Source of the DNA: Okibacterium sp. HSC-33S16
GTDB taxonomy: Bacteria; Actinomycetota; Actinomycetes; Actinomycetales; Microbacteriaceae
Assembly (NCBI RefSeq): GCF_024171565.1
Contig: NZ_JALJZZ010000004.1
Location: 62,001-126,000 of the forward strand
Direction: 5' to 3'
DNA: 64,000 bases
Below the pieces are notes generated by a model. It was not told where the DNA came from, ran no database searches, and worked only from the letters and a program-made list of their open reading frames with translations. How positions within the stretch are numbered: the stretch's first letter is position 1; each line of letters opens with the position of its first letter. A program made the translations under genes and the position numbers. Of the stretch, positions 1 through 7,734 are shown piece by piece.

Positions 1-1
1 T

Positions 2-571
2 GCCGCGCCACCGGCAGACCTCTTCGGTGCTGTCCCAGCACCGGCCGATCGTCACCCGTTGCCGGGTATCTCGGCTGTGAACTGCACCGCACAAATGGGC
101 GTCGCGGGAGCCTGGCTCGACCGTCTGCCGCACTTCCGGCTCGACTTCACCCCGTCAAACGGTGAGGAACTGCAGTCAGAGTTCCTCGTTCCGCGTCGCC
201 ACGCGGTGGCGGCGCTCGCCGCTGTGCGGGAACTCGCCTCGAAGATTTCGCCGCTGTTGCAGGTCTGTGAGGTGCGCACGATTGCCGAGGACTCCCTCTG
301 GCTGAGCTCGGCGTTCCAGACCGACGCGGTCGGACTGCACTTCACCTGGTTCAAGAGGCAAGCCGAGGTTGAGGCGTTCCTGCCGGAGCTCGAATCGGCC
401 CTTGCCCCGTTCGACGCTCGCCCGCACTGGGGCAAGGTCTTCACAGCCGACCGTGCCGCACTCGAGCGCGTCTACCCACGACTCGACGACTTCCGGGCGC
501 TTGCCGCGAAGCTCGACCCGAACCGCGTCTTCGTCAACGAATTCCTCGCCGAGAAGGTGCTGCCCGCCTAG
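2..571 (+). CDS. Alditol/xylitol oxidase family FAD-dependent oxidoreductase, C-terminal part (gene cut by window edge)
   Basis: The reading frame is open from base 2, so only about 190 C-terminal residues are present and the FAD-binding half lies outside the window. The visible part is the ALO-type substrate domain. It has an HPLPG-x-SAVNCT stretch, LPHFRLDFTPS, GEELQSEFLVPR and the late ARPHWGKVF signature. These match what I know of Streptomyces AldO-like alditol oxidases, which oxidise xylitol or sorbitol with O2 and release H2O2. In this family the flavin is usually bound covalently, but that part is not visible. The substrate is inferred from family only. The TAG stop also forms the start of the -10 box of the next gene. 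Confidence 0.85.
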   Translation, partial: AAPPADLFGAVPAPADRHPLPGISAVNCTAQMGVAGAWLDRLPHFRLDFTPSNGEELQSEFLVPRRHAVAALAAVRELASKISPLLQVCEVRTIAEDSLWLSSAFQTDAVGLHFTWFKRQAEVEAFLPELESALAPFDARPHWGKVFTADRAALERVYPRLDDFRALAAKLDPNRVFVNEFLAEKVLPA

Positions 572-574
572 GCT
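569..574 (+). promoter_or_regulatory. -10 box TAGGCT of a leaderless promoter for the HerA/DUF853 gene
   Basis: TAGGCT is followed by exactly six bases and then the ATG at 581. This is the spacing of a leaderless transcript whose first base is the start codon. Its first three bases are the stop codon of the upstream oxidase gene. No Shine-Dalgarno sequence is seen. Confidence 0.55.
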
Positions 575-580
575 TTCGGC

Positions 581-2698
581 ATGAGCGACGACGCGACGAC
601 CCCGACCGACCCCCTCGCGGCCGCCCGCGCCGAAGCTGAGGCCCTCGCGACAGCGGCTTCGGAAGCCCAAGCGGCGGCGGCCGCTGCGCTCCAGCGGCTG
701 GAAGACGCCGCCGCGGCCGCGCGGGCGAACGCCGAGGCCCAAGCGGCCGACGCGCTGGCGCATGCCCACGCCGACGGTGATGCGGCGGATACCGATGCGC
801 GATCCGCAGCCGCGGCGGCGACAGCGGCTAAGAATGACGAAACGAATGCCGCGTCGGAGGCGGCCCGCACGGCATCCGTCAACGCCCAGGCCGCCGCCAA
901 CGCGACCACCGTCGCCGCGCACGACGCCGCGGAGAAATCCGCTGCCGCAGCCACCGACGCGGCGACTCGGTCAGCGGTCGCGGCCACCGCATCGGTGCCT
1001 GATCTCTCGGATCCACCGAGTGTGCCGGTGCCCGTCCCGGACGCGCCGGCTACAACCCCGGCAGCCGGCCCGCTCGATGACGGTGAGATGGATCGTATTC
1101 GCGCCGGCTACGCCTTTGAGGGCGCCGCGCTCCAAATGGGGGCGCTCGTCAACGGCGACCCGGTGCCCGACGTCCAGGTGCGGATTCCGCTCGCCATGAT
1201 GAATCGCCACGGGCTCGTCGCCGGAGCGACCGGAACCGGCAAAACCCGCACACTGCAGGTTCTCGCCGAGCAACTCAGTGCACACGGGGTCTCGGTCTTC
1301 GCTGCAGACATCAAGGGCGACCTGTCGGGAATGGCGGTGCCGGGGGAGGGGAATGACAAGTTACTGTCCCGCACTGCGGGAATCGGCCAGGACTGGGCGC
1401 CAGCGTCCTTTCCGCTCGAATACTTTTCGCTCGGCGGGGTGGGAAGGGGAGTCCCGATACGGGCAACGATCGCCGGTTTCGGCCCGATCCTGCTCAGCAA
1501 GGTTCTCGGCCTCAACGACACACAGGAGTCGAGTCTTGGGCTCGTGTTTCACTACGCCGAGTCGGCGGGTTTGCCGCTGCTTGACCTCACCGACCTCCGC
1601 GCGGTGCTGACGTTCCTGGCCAGCGACGAGGGAAAGGGCGAGCTGAAGGAACTCGGCGGACTCTCCGGCGCGACGGTCGGCGTGATCCTTCGGGAACTGA
1701 TCACGTTCGCCGACCAGGGTGCTGACGTGTTCTTCGGTGAACCGGAAATCGACACGGCCGAGTTCCTCCGCACGACCGCAGACGGTCGAGGAATCATTAG
1801 CCTGCTTGAAGTGCCCGGTGTACAGGACCGGCCCGCCCTCTACTCCACCTTCCTGATGTGGCTTCTCGCTGACCTCTTCAACGACCTGCCCGAGGTCGGC
1901 GACCTCGACCAGCCGAAGCTCGTGTTTTTCTTTGATGAGGCGCACCTCCTGTTCCGGGATGCGTCGAAGGACTTCCTGGCGCAGATCACCCAGACGGTGC
2001 GACTCATTCGGTCGAAAGGGGTGGGCATCTTTTTCGTCACCCAAACACCGAAGGACGTGCCCGCCGATGTCCTCGGGCAGCTCGGCTCGCGCGTACAGCA
2101 CCAGCTGCGCGCGTTCACTCCAGACGATGCCAAGGCCTTGCGCGCCACGGTGTCCACCTATCCGACATCGGCGTATGACCTGGCCGAAGTCCTCACAGGG
2201 CTCGGAACCGGCGAGGCCGTCGTGACGGTGATGAACGAGCGGGGTGCTCCGTCGCCAGTGGCGTGGACACGGCTGCGCGCACCTCAGGGCCTGATGTCTC
2301 CGCGACCGGATGCCGACCTTGCTGCGGCAGTGCACGCATCCGCTTTGCTGGTGAAGTATGGCACTGCGATCGACCGGGAGTCCGCGCGCGAAATCCTCAG
2401 TGCGAAGCTGGAAGCCGCGAATCAGGCGGCCGCCGCGGAGGAGGATGCGGTTCAGCGGGCGAAGGCCGAGGCGGAGTACGCCAAGCAGAAGGCCGCGATC
2501 GACAAGGCGCAGGCGGCCGCACAGAAGAAGGCGGATGCGGAGTACGAGCGGTTGCTCCGCAGAACTCAGGGCACGGCTCGTCGGCGTACCACTCGCAGCG
2601 AGAAGACCGTGCTGGAGCAGGTGCTCACCTCACGGGCGACGAAGACCATTCTCACCGGGGTGGTTGAGGGCATCTTCGGCACCCGGCGGCGACGCTAA
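581..2698 (+). CDS. HerA-like / DUF853 family ATPase
   Basis: A 705-residue P-loop ATPase of the DUF853 (helicase HerA-like C-terminal) family. Walker A is GATGTGKT at residues 215-222 and Walker B is FFFDEAH at about 449-455. The conserved family start (RIRAGYAFEGAALQMG) begins only near residue 172. Before it lies about 165 residues of Ala-rich, Glu/Asp-punctuated sequence that is probably coiled coil. The C-terminus (about 590-690) is again Ala/Lys/Glu-rich and ends in basic residues, as is usual in this family. Role: DNA-translocating or remodelling ATPase, with no proven pathway. The ATG was chosen because a -10 box lies six bases upstream. There is no herA/nurA partner, so a phage or conjugation role is not supported. 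Confidence 0.85.
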   Translation: MSDDATTPTDPLAAARAEAEALATAASEAQAAAAAALQRLEDAAAAARANAEAQAADALAHAHADGDAADTDARSAAAAATAAKNDETNAASEAARTASVNAQAAANATTVAAHDAAEKSAAAATDAATRSAVAATASVPDLSDPPSVPVPVPDAPATTPAAGPLDDGEMDRIRAGYAFEGAALQMGALVNGDPVPDVQVRIPLAMMNRHGLVAGATGTGKTRTLQVLAEQLSAHGVSVFAADIKGDLSGMAVPGEGNDKLLSRTAGIGQDWAPASFPLEYFSLGGVGRGVPIRATIAGFGPILLSKVLGLNDTQESSLGLVFHYAESAGLPLLDLTDLRAVLTFLASDEGKGELKELGGLSGATVGVILRELITFADQGADVFFGEPEIDTAEFLRTTADGRGIISLLEVPGVQDRPALYSTFLMWLLADLFNDLPEVGDLDQPKLVFFFDEAHLLFRDASKDFLAQITQTVRLIRSKGVGIFFVTQTPKDVPADVLGQLGSRVQHQLRAFTPDDAKALRATVSTYPTSAYDLAEVLTGLGTGEAVVTVMNERGAPSPVAWTRLRAPQGLMSPRPDADLAAAVHASALLVKYGTAIDRESAREILSAKLEAANQAAAAEEDAVQRAKAEAEYAKQKAAIDKAQAAAQKKADAEYERLLRRTQGTARRRTTRSEKTVLEQVLTSRATKTILTGVVEGIFGTRRRR

Positions 2699-2702
2699 CG
2701 GG

Positions 2703-3536
2703 TTATCGGCTCGCCAGCCGGCGCTCAGCCAAAGCGCCGATTCGCAACGCCTGTGCTTCGGCGGCGTGATTCCCGTCGGCTGCGAACCAGCTCGCGCTGA
2801 GGCCGGTCCAGGCTACCGTCCACTCGATCAGCTCGATCTCGTCGAGCCCGGCCAGCTCGGAGAGAACCGTCAGCCGCCGGTCGAACTGGGTTTCGGCGAG
2901 TGCCGGCTCGGGATTGCAGAGGATGTTTGCGTAATCGAACGCCCGATGGCCGATCAGAAACTTCGGGTCGATGGCGAGCCAACCGAGTCGATCGCCAAAG
3001 TTGAGCACGTTGTCGTGGTGCAGGTCGCCATGCAAGACCACGAGGTCAGCGGAGTCGGTCGGCCGCTCGAGCAGGCGTCGCGCAACCCGCGCTGCGCGGG
3101 CGTAGAAGCCGTCGCTGTCTGGGCGGGCGAACAGGGAGCGGAACCACTCGTCCAAGGGGATCAGACCGGCCGGCCTGGCCGCGAAGTCCGCGCGCGACAC
3201 CGCGTGCAACCGCGCCGCCACCTCGCAAAGCACACGGGTGGCCCGGTCGTCGTGGCCCGATGCCGCCACCTCAACGAGCGAGCCGCCGCCCCAGGCGACC
3301 ACCACCGCCTGGTCGTCGTGCTCGAAGACCGGCGCGGCACCGCGGCCGTCCCACCACGCGAGCAAGCGGCATCCGTTCGCTTCTTCTTCTAATCGGGCCA
3401 CCTTGAGCATCGCGCGTTCGCCGCCGCGAAGGACCGGCTGGAGGACAGAGGACGGGGTGCTCATGGCGGCGCCGACCGCTGTGAGCTGCCACTCGGCGCA
3501 CTTCTGCTCGACGGTTGCCGGACGCCAACTGCTCAT
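2703..3536 (-). CDS. Aminoglycoside/hydroxyurea phosphotransferase-like protein (APH(6) type)
   Basis: A 277-residue kinase-fold protein. The catalytic loop HGDLHHDN is at residues 169-176 (D171 the likely base), followed by the metal-binding IDP at 189-191 and the downstream DYANILCNP stretch. This layout matches the APH(6)/streptomycin 6-phosphotransferase family (PF04655). Many chromosomal members have unknown natural substrates, so resistance should not be assumed. The ATG start is supported by a leaderless -10 (TAGGGT read on the minus strand, six bases upstream). The gene is convergent with the DUF853 gene, with only 4 bp between stops, and divergent from the acetyltransferase gene. Confidence 0.85.
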   Translation of the reverse strand: MSSWRPATVEQKCAEWQLTAVGAAMSTPSSVLQPVLRGGERAMLKVARLEEEANGCRLLAWWDGRGAAPVFEHDDQAVVVAWGGGSLVEVAASGHDDRATRVLCEVAARLHAVSRADFAARPAGLIPLDEWFRSLFARPDSDGFYARAARVARRLLERPTDSADLVVLHGDLHHDNVLNFGDRLGWLAIDPKFLIGHRAFDYANILCNPEPALAETQFDRRLTVLSELAGLDEIELIEWTVAWTGLSASWFAADGNHAAEAQALRIGALAERRLASR

Positions 3537-3542
3537 GCCGCC

Positions 3543-3564
3543 ACCCTATCGCCGTGCGTAGAAT
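3543..3564. promoter_or_regulatory. Back-to-back leaderless promoters for the divergent phosphotransferase and acetyltransferase genes
   Basis: On the minus strand TAGGGT (plus-strand bases 3543-3548) sits six bases before the ATG at 3536. On the plus strand TAGAAT (3559-3564) sits seven bases before the GTG at 3572. The two start codons are only 35 bp apart, so each -35 region must lie near or inside the other gene's promoter and 5' end. Confidence 0.6.
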
Positions 3565-3571
3565 CGGCACC

Positions 3572-4171
3572 GTGATCACGATTCGCCCGTACCGCCCCGG
3601 CGACCGCGCCGATGTCTATGACGTGTGCGTGCGCACCGGAGCGACCGGGCAGGACGCCTCCGGCATGTACTCGAGCGATGACCTGCTCCCCGACATCTAC
3701 GCACTGCCGTACGTCGACACCGAACCCGAGTTGGCGTTTGTGGCTGACGACGGCGAGCGTGTCGTCGGCTACGTGATCGCAACCGCCGACACCCGCGCCT
3801 TCGCCCGCTGGTTCAGCGACACCTGGTGGCCGTCGGTCGCGGGGAAGTATGGTGGCACGGTGTCCGACGCCGAAGCCGGCATCCTCGCGTCGGCCGCAGA
3901 CCCGGAGCGCATGCTCGTGTCCGAGGTCGACGACTACCCGGCGCACCTGCACATCGACCTGCTGCCTGAAGCGCAGGGCCAGGGTCTAGGACGTCGGCTC
4001 ATCGATACCCTGCGGTCGGCGCTCGCTGAGCGAGGCGTTCGGGGCCTCCACCTCACCATGGGCGCTGACAACATCAACGCCGGTGCGTTCTACCGCCGGC
4101 TCGGCTTCACCGAGCTTGCATCCAGCACCGATACGGGAACGAGCTTTGGCATGGCGATCGAACGATCATAA
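3572..4171 (+). CDS. GNAT family N-acetyltransferase
   Basis: A 199-residue Gcn5-related acetyltransferase. The acetyl-CoA loop is LPEAQGQGLGRRL (about residues 131-143), followed by MGADNINAGAFYRRLGF, the usual motif B region. It transfers an acetyl group from acetyl-CoA to an unknown amine. The GTG at 3572 was preferred over an upstream in-frame codon at 3515. The earlier codon lies inside the divergent gene, whereas TAGAAT is placed correctly for a leaderless start at the GTG. The N-terminus ITIRPYRPGD is typical of GNAT proteins. Confidence 0.85.
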   Translation: MITIRPYRPGDRADVYDVCVRTGATGQDASGMYSSDDLLPDIYALPYVDTEPELAFVADDGERVVGYVIATADTRAFARWFSDTWWPSVAGKYGGTVSDAEAGILASAADPERMLVSEVDDYPAHLHIDLLPEAQGQGLGRRLIDTLRSALAERGVRGLHLTMGADNINAGAFYRRLGFTELASSTDTGTSFGMAIERS

Positions 4172-4189
4172 GCGAGCGGATGCCATTCC

Positions 4190-4738
4190 TCACGGAAAGT
4201 GAATCGGTCGCCGTTCGAACCAATACAGCATTTCGGGGCGCGACGTCTGAAGCTCATCGAGGGTGACCGGGTGGTCGATGTGTTCGATCGGAGCGGTTCC
4301 CAACTGGGCAGCGATGCGGTTGATGCTGTTGCGGCTCCAGTATTCGCCACGCATGCGAAGGAGCGGTCGGCCGCTCGCGTCGAGCACGAACATCTGCAGT
4401 CGTGACTGTGACGCCATGGTGCGGTGCATCTCGAGCATGAGAACACGTTCGATATCGGTGATGTTCGTCCGGTTTTCGCCGCCGAAGAACCGCACCTCAA
4501 CGATTGTCGTCGGGGTGACCGTGACACTCACCCGGGTGTAGCGGTAGGCGGCGATGAGAACGACCACCAGAACGATGACCTGTGCGGCGCCCACCCAGCC
4601 CCAGGTTCCAGCCGGGATGGTCAACCAGTAGAGCACGATCATGATCGGAACACTCAGCGCAAGCAGGGCCAGAACGCCCTGCGCCAGCAGGCCGCGACGA
4701 ACCCGGACCGTCACTGTCGTCGTGCCTGTTACCGTCAT
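4190..4738 (-). CDS. Two-TM membrane protein with a PH-like C-terminal region
   Basis: A protein of about 182 residues of unknown function. Two hydrophobic segments (about residues 17-40 and 48-65) follow a Thr/Val-rich start. A soluble part resembling bacterial PH-like domains in length and strand-rich pattern follows. I recognise no named family. The ATG at 4738 follows a G-rich leader and a TACTCC -10-like box. A longer GTG start at 4792 is possible but lacks support. It converges on the acetyltransferase gene, with 18 bp between them. Confidence 0.6.
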   Translation of the reverse strand: MTVTGTTTVTVRVRRGLLAQGVLALLALSVPIMIVLYWLTIPAGTWGWVGAAQVIVLVVVLIAAYRYTRVSVTVTPTTIVEVRFFGGENRTNITDIERVLMLEMHRTMASQSRLQMFVLDASGRPLLRMRGEYWSRNSINRIAAQLGTAPIEHIDHPVTLDELQTSRPEMLYWFERRPIHFP

Positions 4739-4825
4739 CGTCCCCGTCCCCCGGAGTAAGTGTGTCCTGTTGCGTCGAGTAACACTATCCACAGTTTGGG
4801 GGACACTGCGACAAGCGGTTAACGG

Positions 4826-4860
4826 CAGAACGCGCCCGTCTTCTCGAGAGGCGCGTTCTG
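4826..4860 (-). terminator. Stem-loop after tRNA-Ser
   Basis: A perfect 11-bp inverted repeat, CAGAACGCGCC (4826-4836) and GGCGCGTTCTG (4850-4860), lies just past the 3' end of tRNA-Ser on the minus strand. A T-run is weak or absent, so termination efficiency is uncertain. Confidence 0.5.
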
Positions 4861-4865
4861 GTTTG

Positions 4866-4953
4866 TGGCGGAGAATGGGGGATTCGAACCCCCGAGGGCG
4901 TTAACCCAACACGCTTTCCAAGCGTGCGCCATAGGCCACTAGGCGAATTCTCC
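4866..4953 (-). tRNA. tRNA-Ser (anticodon GGA), CCA encoded
   Basis: Read on the minus strand, the acceptor arms GGAGAAT and ATTCTCC pair over 7 bp. The discriminator G is followed by an encoded CCA. The anticodon stem CACGC/GCGTG encloses loop TTGGAAA with anticodon GGA (plus-strand bases 4917-4919). The T arm carries GTTCGAATC. A long variable arm of about 15 bases marks a class II tRNA and fits serine. Total length is 88 nt including CCA. Confidence 0.95.
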
Positions 4954-5062
4954 TGGCCGATCTCCTCGCCGGAGCGATTCAACCTCAGCTATCCTACCGT
5001 GCCTTTCGGATGCGTCTGACCGCATGCTGGCCCGACAGGCAAACAAGGCCTCACAATGTCTG

Positions 5063-5068
5063 TAGAAT
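5063..5068 (+). promoter_or_regulatory. -10 box TAGAAT of the SRP RNA gene
   Basis: TAGAAT lies about six bases before the inferred first base of the SRP RNA (about 5075). The -35 is not obvious. Confidence 0.55.
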
Positions 5069-5074
5069 AGGTGT

Positions 5075-5167
5075 CGGCTCCTCGCGTGGCGCCATCCAGG
5101 CCAACTCCCCCAGGACGGAAACGTAGCAAGGGTAACCGGGCTCTGGCGGGTGCGCGAGGGGTCTTTT
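5075..5167 (+). ncRNA. ffs: Signal recognition particle RNA (small, 4.5S type)
   Basis: The transcript folds end to end: CTCCTCGCG (5078-5086) pairs with CGCGAGGGG (5153-5161). The tip contains the conserved SRP domain IV: CAGGAC, a GGAA tetraloop, then ACGTAGCAAGGG (about 5111-5132). This is the Ffh-binding site that targets membrane and secreted proteins co-translationally. A T-rich stretch (TCTTTTCTCG) after the closing stem could terminate it. Ends are estimated to within a few bases. tRNA-Ser lies just upstream on the other strand. Confidence 0.93.
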
Positions 5168-5205
5168 CTCGTTAACGGCACTATCGCGGATGCGTGTTGG
5201 GTTCC

Positions 5206-5211
5206 TAGGAT
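5206..5211 (+). promoter_or_regulatory. -10 box TAGGAT, leaderless promoter of the phosphoketolase gene
   Basis: TAGGAT ends exactly six bases before the ATG at 5218. No ribosome binding site is visible, which agrees with a leaderless message. Confidence 0.6.
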
Positions 5212-5217
5212 GACCCC

Positions 5218-7674
5218 ATGGCTCCCACGACGGTAGACACTGACATGCTCGCTCGCATCGACGCGTGGTGGAGGGCCGCAAACTATCTCTCCATCGGGCA
5301 GATATACCTGCTCGACAATCCGCTCCTTCGTGAGCCCCTCACCAAAGATCACATCAAACCGCGATTGCTGGGCCACTGGGGAACGACGCCTGGGCTCAAC
5401 TTCGTCTACGCCCACCTCAACCGGGTAATCGCCGAGCGCAACCAGCCGACGCTCTACATCGCCGGCCCGGGTCACGGCGGTCCCGGGATGGTGGCGAACG
5501 CCTGGCTCGATGGCACCTATTCCGAGATCTACTCACCGATCACGCAAGACGAGCGGGGCATGAAGAGACTGTTTCGGCAGTTCTCCTTCCCGGGTGGCAT
5601 CCCGAGCCATGTCGCCCCCGAGACGCCCGGGTCCATCCACGAGGGCGGTGAACTTGGTTACGCACTCAGCCACGCCTACGGTGCGGCCTTCGACAACCCC
5701 GACCTTCTGGTGGCGGCGGTTGTCGGCGACGGCGAGGCAGAAACCGGGCCTCTCGCCACCAGCTGGCACTCCAACAAATTCGTTGACCCGCTGCAGGACG
5801 GCGTTGTTCTGCCGATCCTCCACCTCAACGGTTACAAAATTGCCAACCCCACCGTGCTGGCACGCATCCCGGAGAACGAGCTTCTCGACTTGATGCGCGG
5901 ATACGGGCACACGCCGTACCTCGTGTCTGGTGGCTTCGACGGCGAAGATCCGATGCTCGTGCACGCCCGCATGGCCGAGACTCTCGACATTGTGCTCGAC
6001 GAGATTGCTGAGATCAAACGCACCGCGCAGGCACAACAGGACGCGGGCGAAGATGTCACGCGGCCGCGGTGGCCCATGATCATCCTCCGCACTCCGAAGG
6101 GCTGGACCTGCCCAGCCGAGATTGACGGGCTCCCCGTCGAGAACACCTGGCGGGCCCATCAGGTTCCGCTCGCCAACGCCCGCGACACCGACGAACACAC
6201 GAAGATCCTCGAGAACTGGCTCAAGAAGTACCGTCCAGAAGAGCTTTTCGACGAGAACGGCTGGCTCCGCAGCGACATCGCGGCGCTGGCGCCGGCTGGC
6301 GAGCTGCGCATGAGCGCAACGCCACACGCGAACGGCGGAGTGCTTCGGCGTGACCTCGAACTGCCCAACTTCCGCGACTACGCGGTCGACGTTCCAGCGC
6401 CAGGCGCAACCACCGCCGAGGCGACCAAAGTGCTCGGCATCTGGCTGGCCGACGTGATTCGCGATAATCCCACCAACTTCCGCATCTTCGGCCCAGACGA
6501 AACCGCGTCCAACCGGCTGGCGCCCTCGGTCTACGAGTACACCGACAAGCAGTGGAACGCTGAGCTCCTCCCGGTCGATAAGAACCTCGCTCGAGCCGGT
6601 CGGGTAATGGAGGTGCTGAGCGAACACCAGTGCCAGGGCTGGCTCGAGGGCTACCTGCTCACCGGCAGGCACGGTCTGTTCAACTGCTACGAGGCGTTCA
6701 TCCACATCATCGACTCGATGTTCAACCAACACGCGAAGTGGCTCAAGACCGCGGGCGATATCCCGTGGCGACGGTCGGTTCCGAGCCTCAACTACCTGTT
6801 GTCGAGCCACGTCTGGCGCCAGGACCACAATGGCTTCAGCCACCAGGACCCTGGCTTTATCGATCATGTCGTCAATAAGAAGGCTGACGTCGTTCGTGTG
6901 TATTTGCCAGCGGATGCCAACACGCTGTTATCGACGTACGATCACGTTCTGCGATCGGTCGATTACGTCAATGTCGTCGTGGCGGGCAAGCAGCCGCAGG
7001 CGAACTGGCTCACCATGGACGAGGCCATCGCCCACTGCACCCGCGGACTGGGAATCTGGGACTGGGCAGGCACCGAAGTGCCGGGCGAAGAGCCCGATGT
7101 GGTCTTGGCCTGCGCGGGAGACGTGCCGACCCTCGAGACGCTCGCCGCGGCATCCCTTCTTCGAGAACATCTGCCCGACCTCAAGGTGCGCGTGATCAAC
7201 GTTGTCGACCTCATGCGACTGCAGACCGAGTCGGAGCACCCGCACGGGCTGAGCGATCGGGAGTTCGACGCGCTGTTCACAACCGACAAGCCTGTGGTCT
7301 TCGCCTATCACGGCTATCCCTGGCTGATTCATCGGTTGGCATACAAGCGACACGGCCACGACAACATGCACGTGCGCGGATATATCGAGGAGGGCACGAC
7401 CACCACACCGTTCGACATGGTGATGCTCAACGACCTGGACCGCTACCGACTCGTCATCGACGTGATCGACCGGGTGCCGGGGCTCGGTGCCCGGGCGGCC
7501 TCCTTGCGGCAGGCCATGCAGGACGCACGGCTCGCGGCGCGGCAGTACACCCGCGATCACGGCGAAGATATCCCCGAGGTTGCGTCGTGGCAGTGGTCGA
7601 CCGAGGGAGAGGGCGGCGTGTCGCAGGAAGACGCACAGGAACGGGTTGACGAAACCGGTGCCGATAACGTCTGA
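5218..7674 (+). CDS. xfp: Xylulose-5-phosphate/fructose-6-phosphate phosphoketolase
   Basis: An 818-residue TPP enzyme of full family length. It phosphorolytically cleaves xylulose 5-phosphate (and usually fructose 6-phosphate) to acetyl phosphate plus glyceraldehyde 3-phosphate or erythrose 4-phosphate. Visible family motifs are [20 protein letters not shown] near residue 80, the TPP-binding GDGE at 170-173 followed by [15 protein letters not shown], and the C-terminal [13 protein letters not shown]. It is cytoplasmic. It is followed after 60 bp by pta and ackA, the two enzymes that turn acetyl phosphate into acetyl-CoA or acetate plus ATP, so the three form one metabolic module. The start is set by the leaderless -10. 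Confidence 0.97.
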   Translation: MAPTTVDTDMLARIDAWWRAANYLSIGQIYLLDNPLLREPLTKDHIKPRLLGHWGTTPGLNFVYAHLNRVIAERNQPTLYIAGPGHGGPGMVANAWLDGTYSEIYSPITQDERGMKRLFRQFSFPGGIPSHVAPETPGSIHEGGELGYALSHAYGAAFDNPDLLVAAVVGDGEAETGPLATSWHSNKFVDPLQDGVVLPILHLNGYKIANPTVLARIPENELLDLMRGYGHTPYLVSGGFDGEDPMLVHARMAETLDIVLDEIAEIKRTAQAQQDAGEDVTRPRWPMIILRTPKGWTCPAEIDGLPVENTWRAHQVPLANARDTDEHTKILENWLKKYRPEELFDENGWLRSDIAALAPAGELRMSATPHANGGVLRRDLELPNFRDYAVDVPAPGATTAEATKVLGIWLADVIRDNPTNFRIFGPDETASNRLAPSVYEYTDKQWNAELLPVDKNLARAGRVMEVLSEHQCQGWLEGYLLTGRHGLFNCYEAFIHIIDSMFNQHAKWLKTAGDIPWRRSVPSLNYLLSSHVWRQDHNGFSHQDPGFIDHVVNKKADVVRVYLPADANTLLSTYDHVLRSVDYVNVVVAGKQPQANWLTMDEAIAHCTRGLGIWDWAGTEVPGEEPDVVLACAGDVPTLETLAAASLLREHLPDLKVRVINVVDLMRLQTESEHPHGLSDREFDALFTTDKPVVFAYHGYPWLIHRLAYKRHGHDNMHVRGYIEEGTTTTPFDMVMLNDLDRYRLVIDVIDRVPGLGARAASLRQAMQDARLAARQYTRDHGEDIPEVASWQWSTEGEGGVSQEDAQERVDETGADNV

Positions 7675-7722
7675 GTGTTCCGTACGTCGAGTGCCGCGAC
7701 GGCGGGCGTGAGCGTCGCACCG

Positions 7723-7728
7723 TAGGGT
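7723..7728 (+). promoter_or_regulatory. -10 box TAGGGT, leaderless promoter of pta
   Basis: TAGGGT ends six bases before the GTG at 7735. The pta-ackA unit therefore probably has its own promoter in addition to any readthrough from xfp. Confidence 0.55.
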
Positions 7729-7734
7729 TGAACT

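Noticed and set aside
2703-3536. Acquired antibiotic-resistance gene
   Set aside because: The APH(6)-like protein sits in ordinary chromosomal context with no mobile element. Many such chromosomal homologues have unknown substrates.
4860-5170. Integration site (att) at tRNA-Ser
   Set aside because: No integrase and no duplicated tRNA 3' end were seen in the window.
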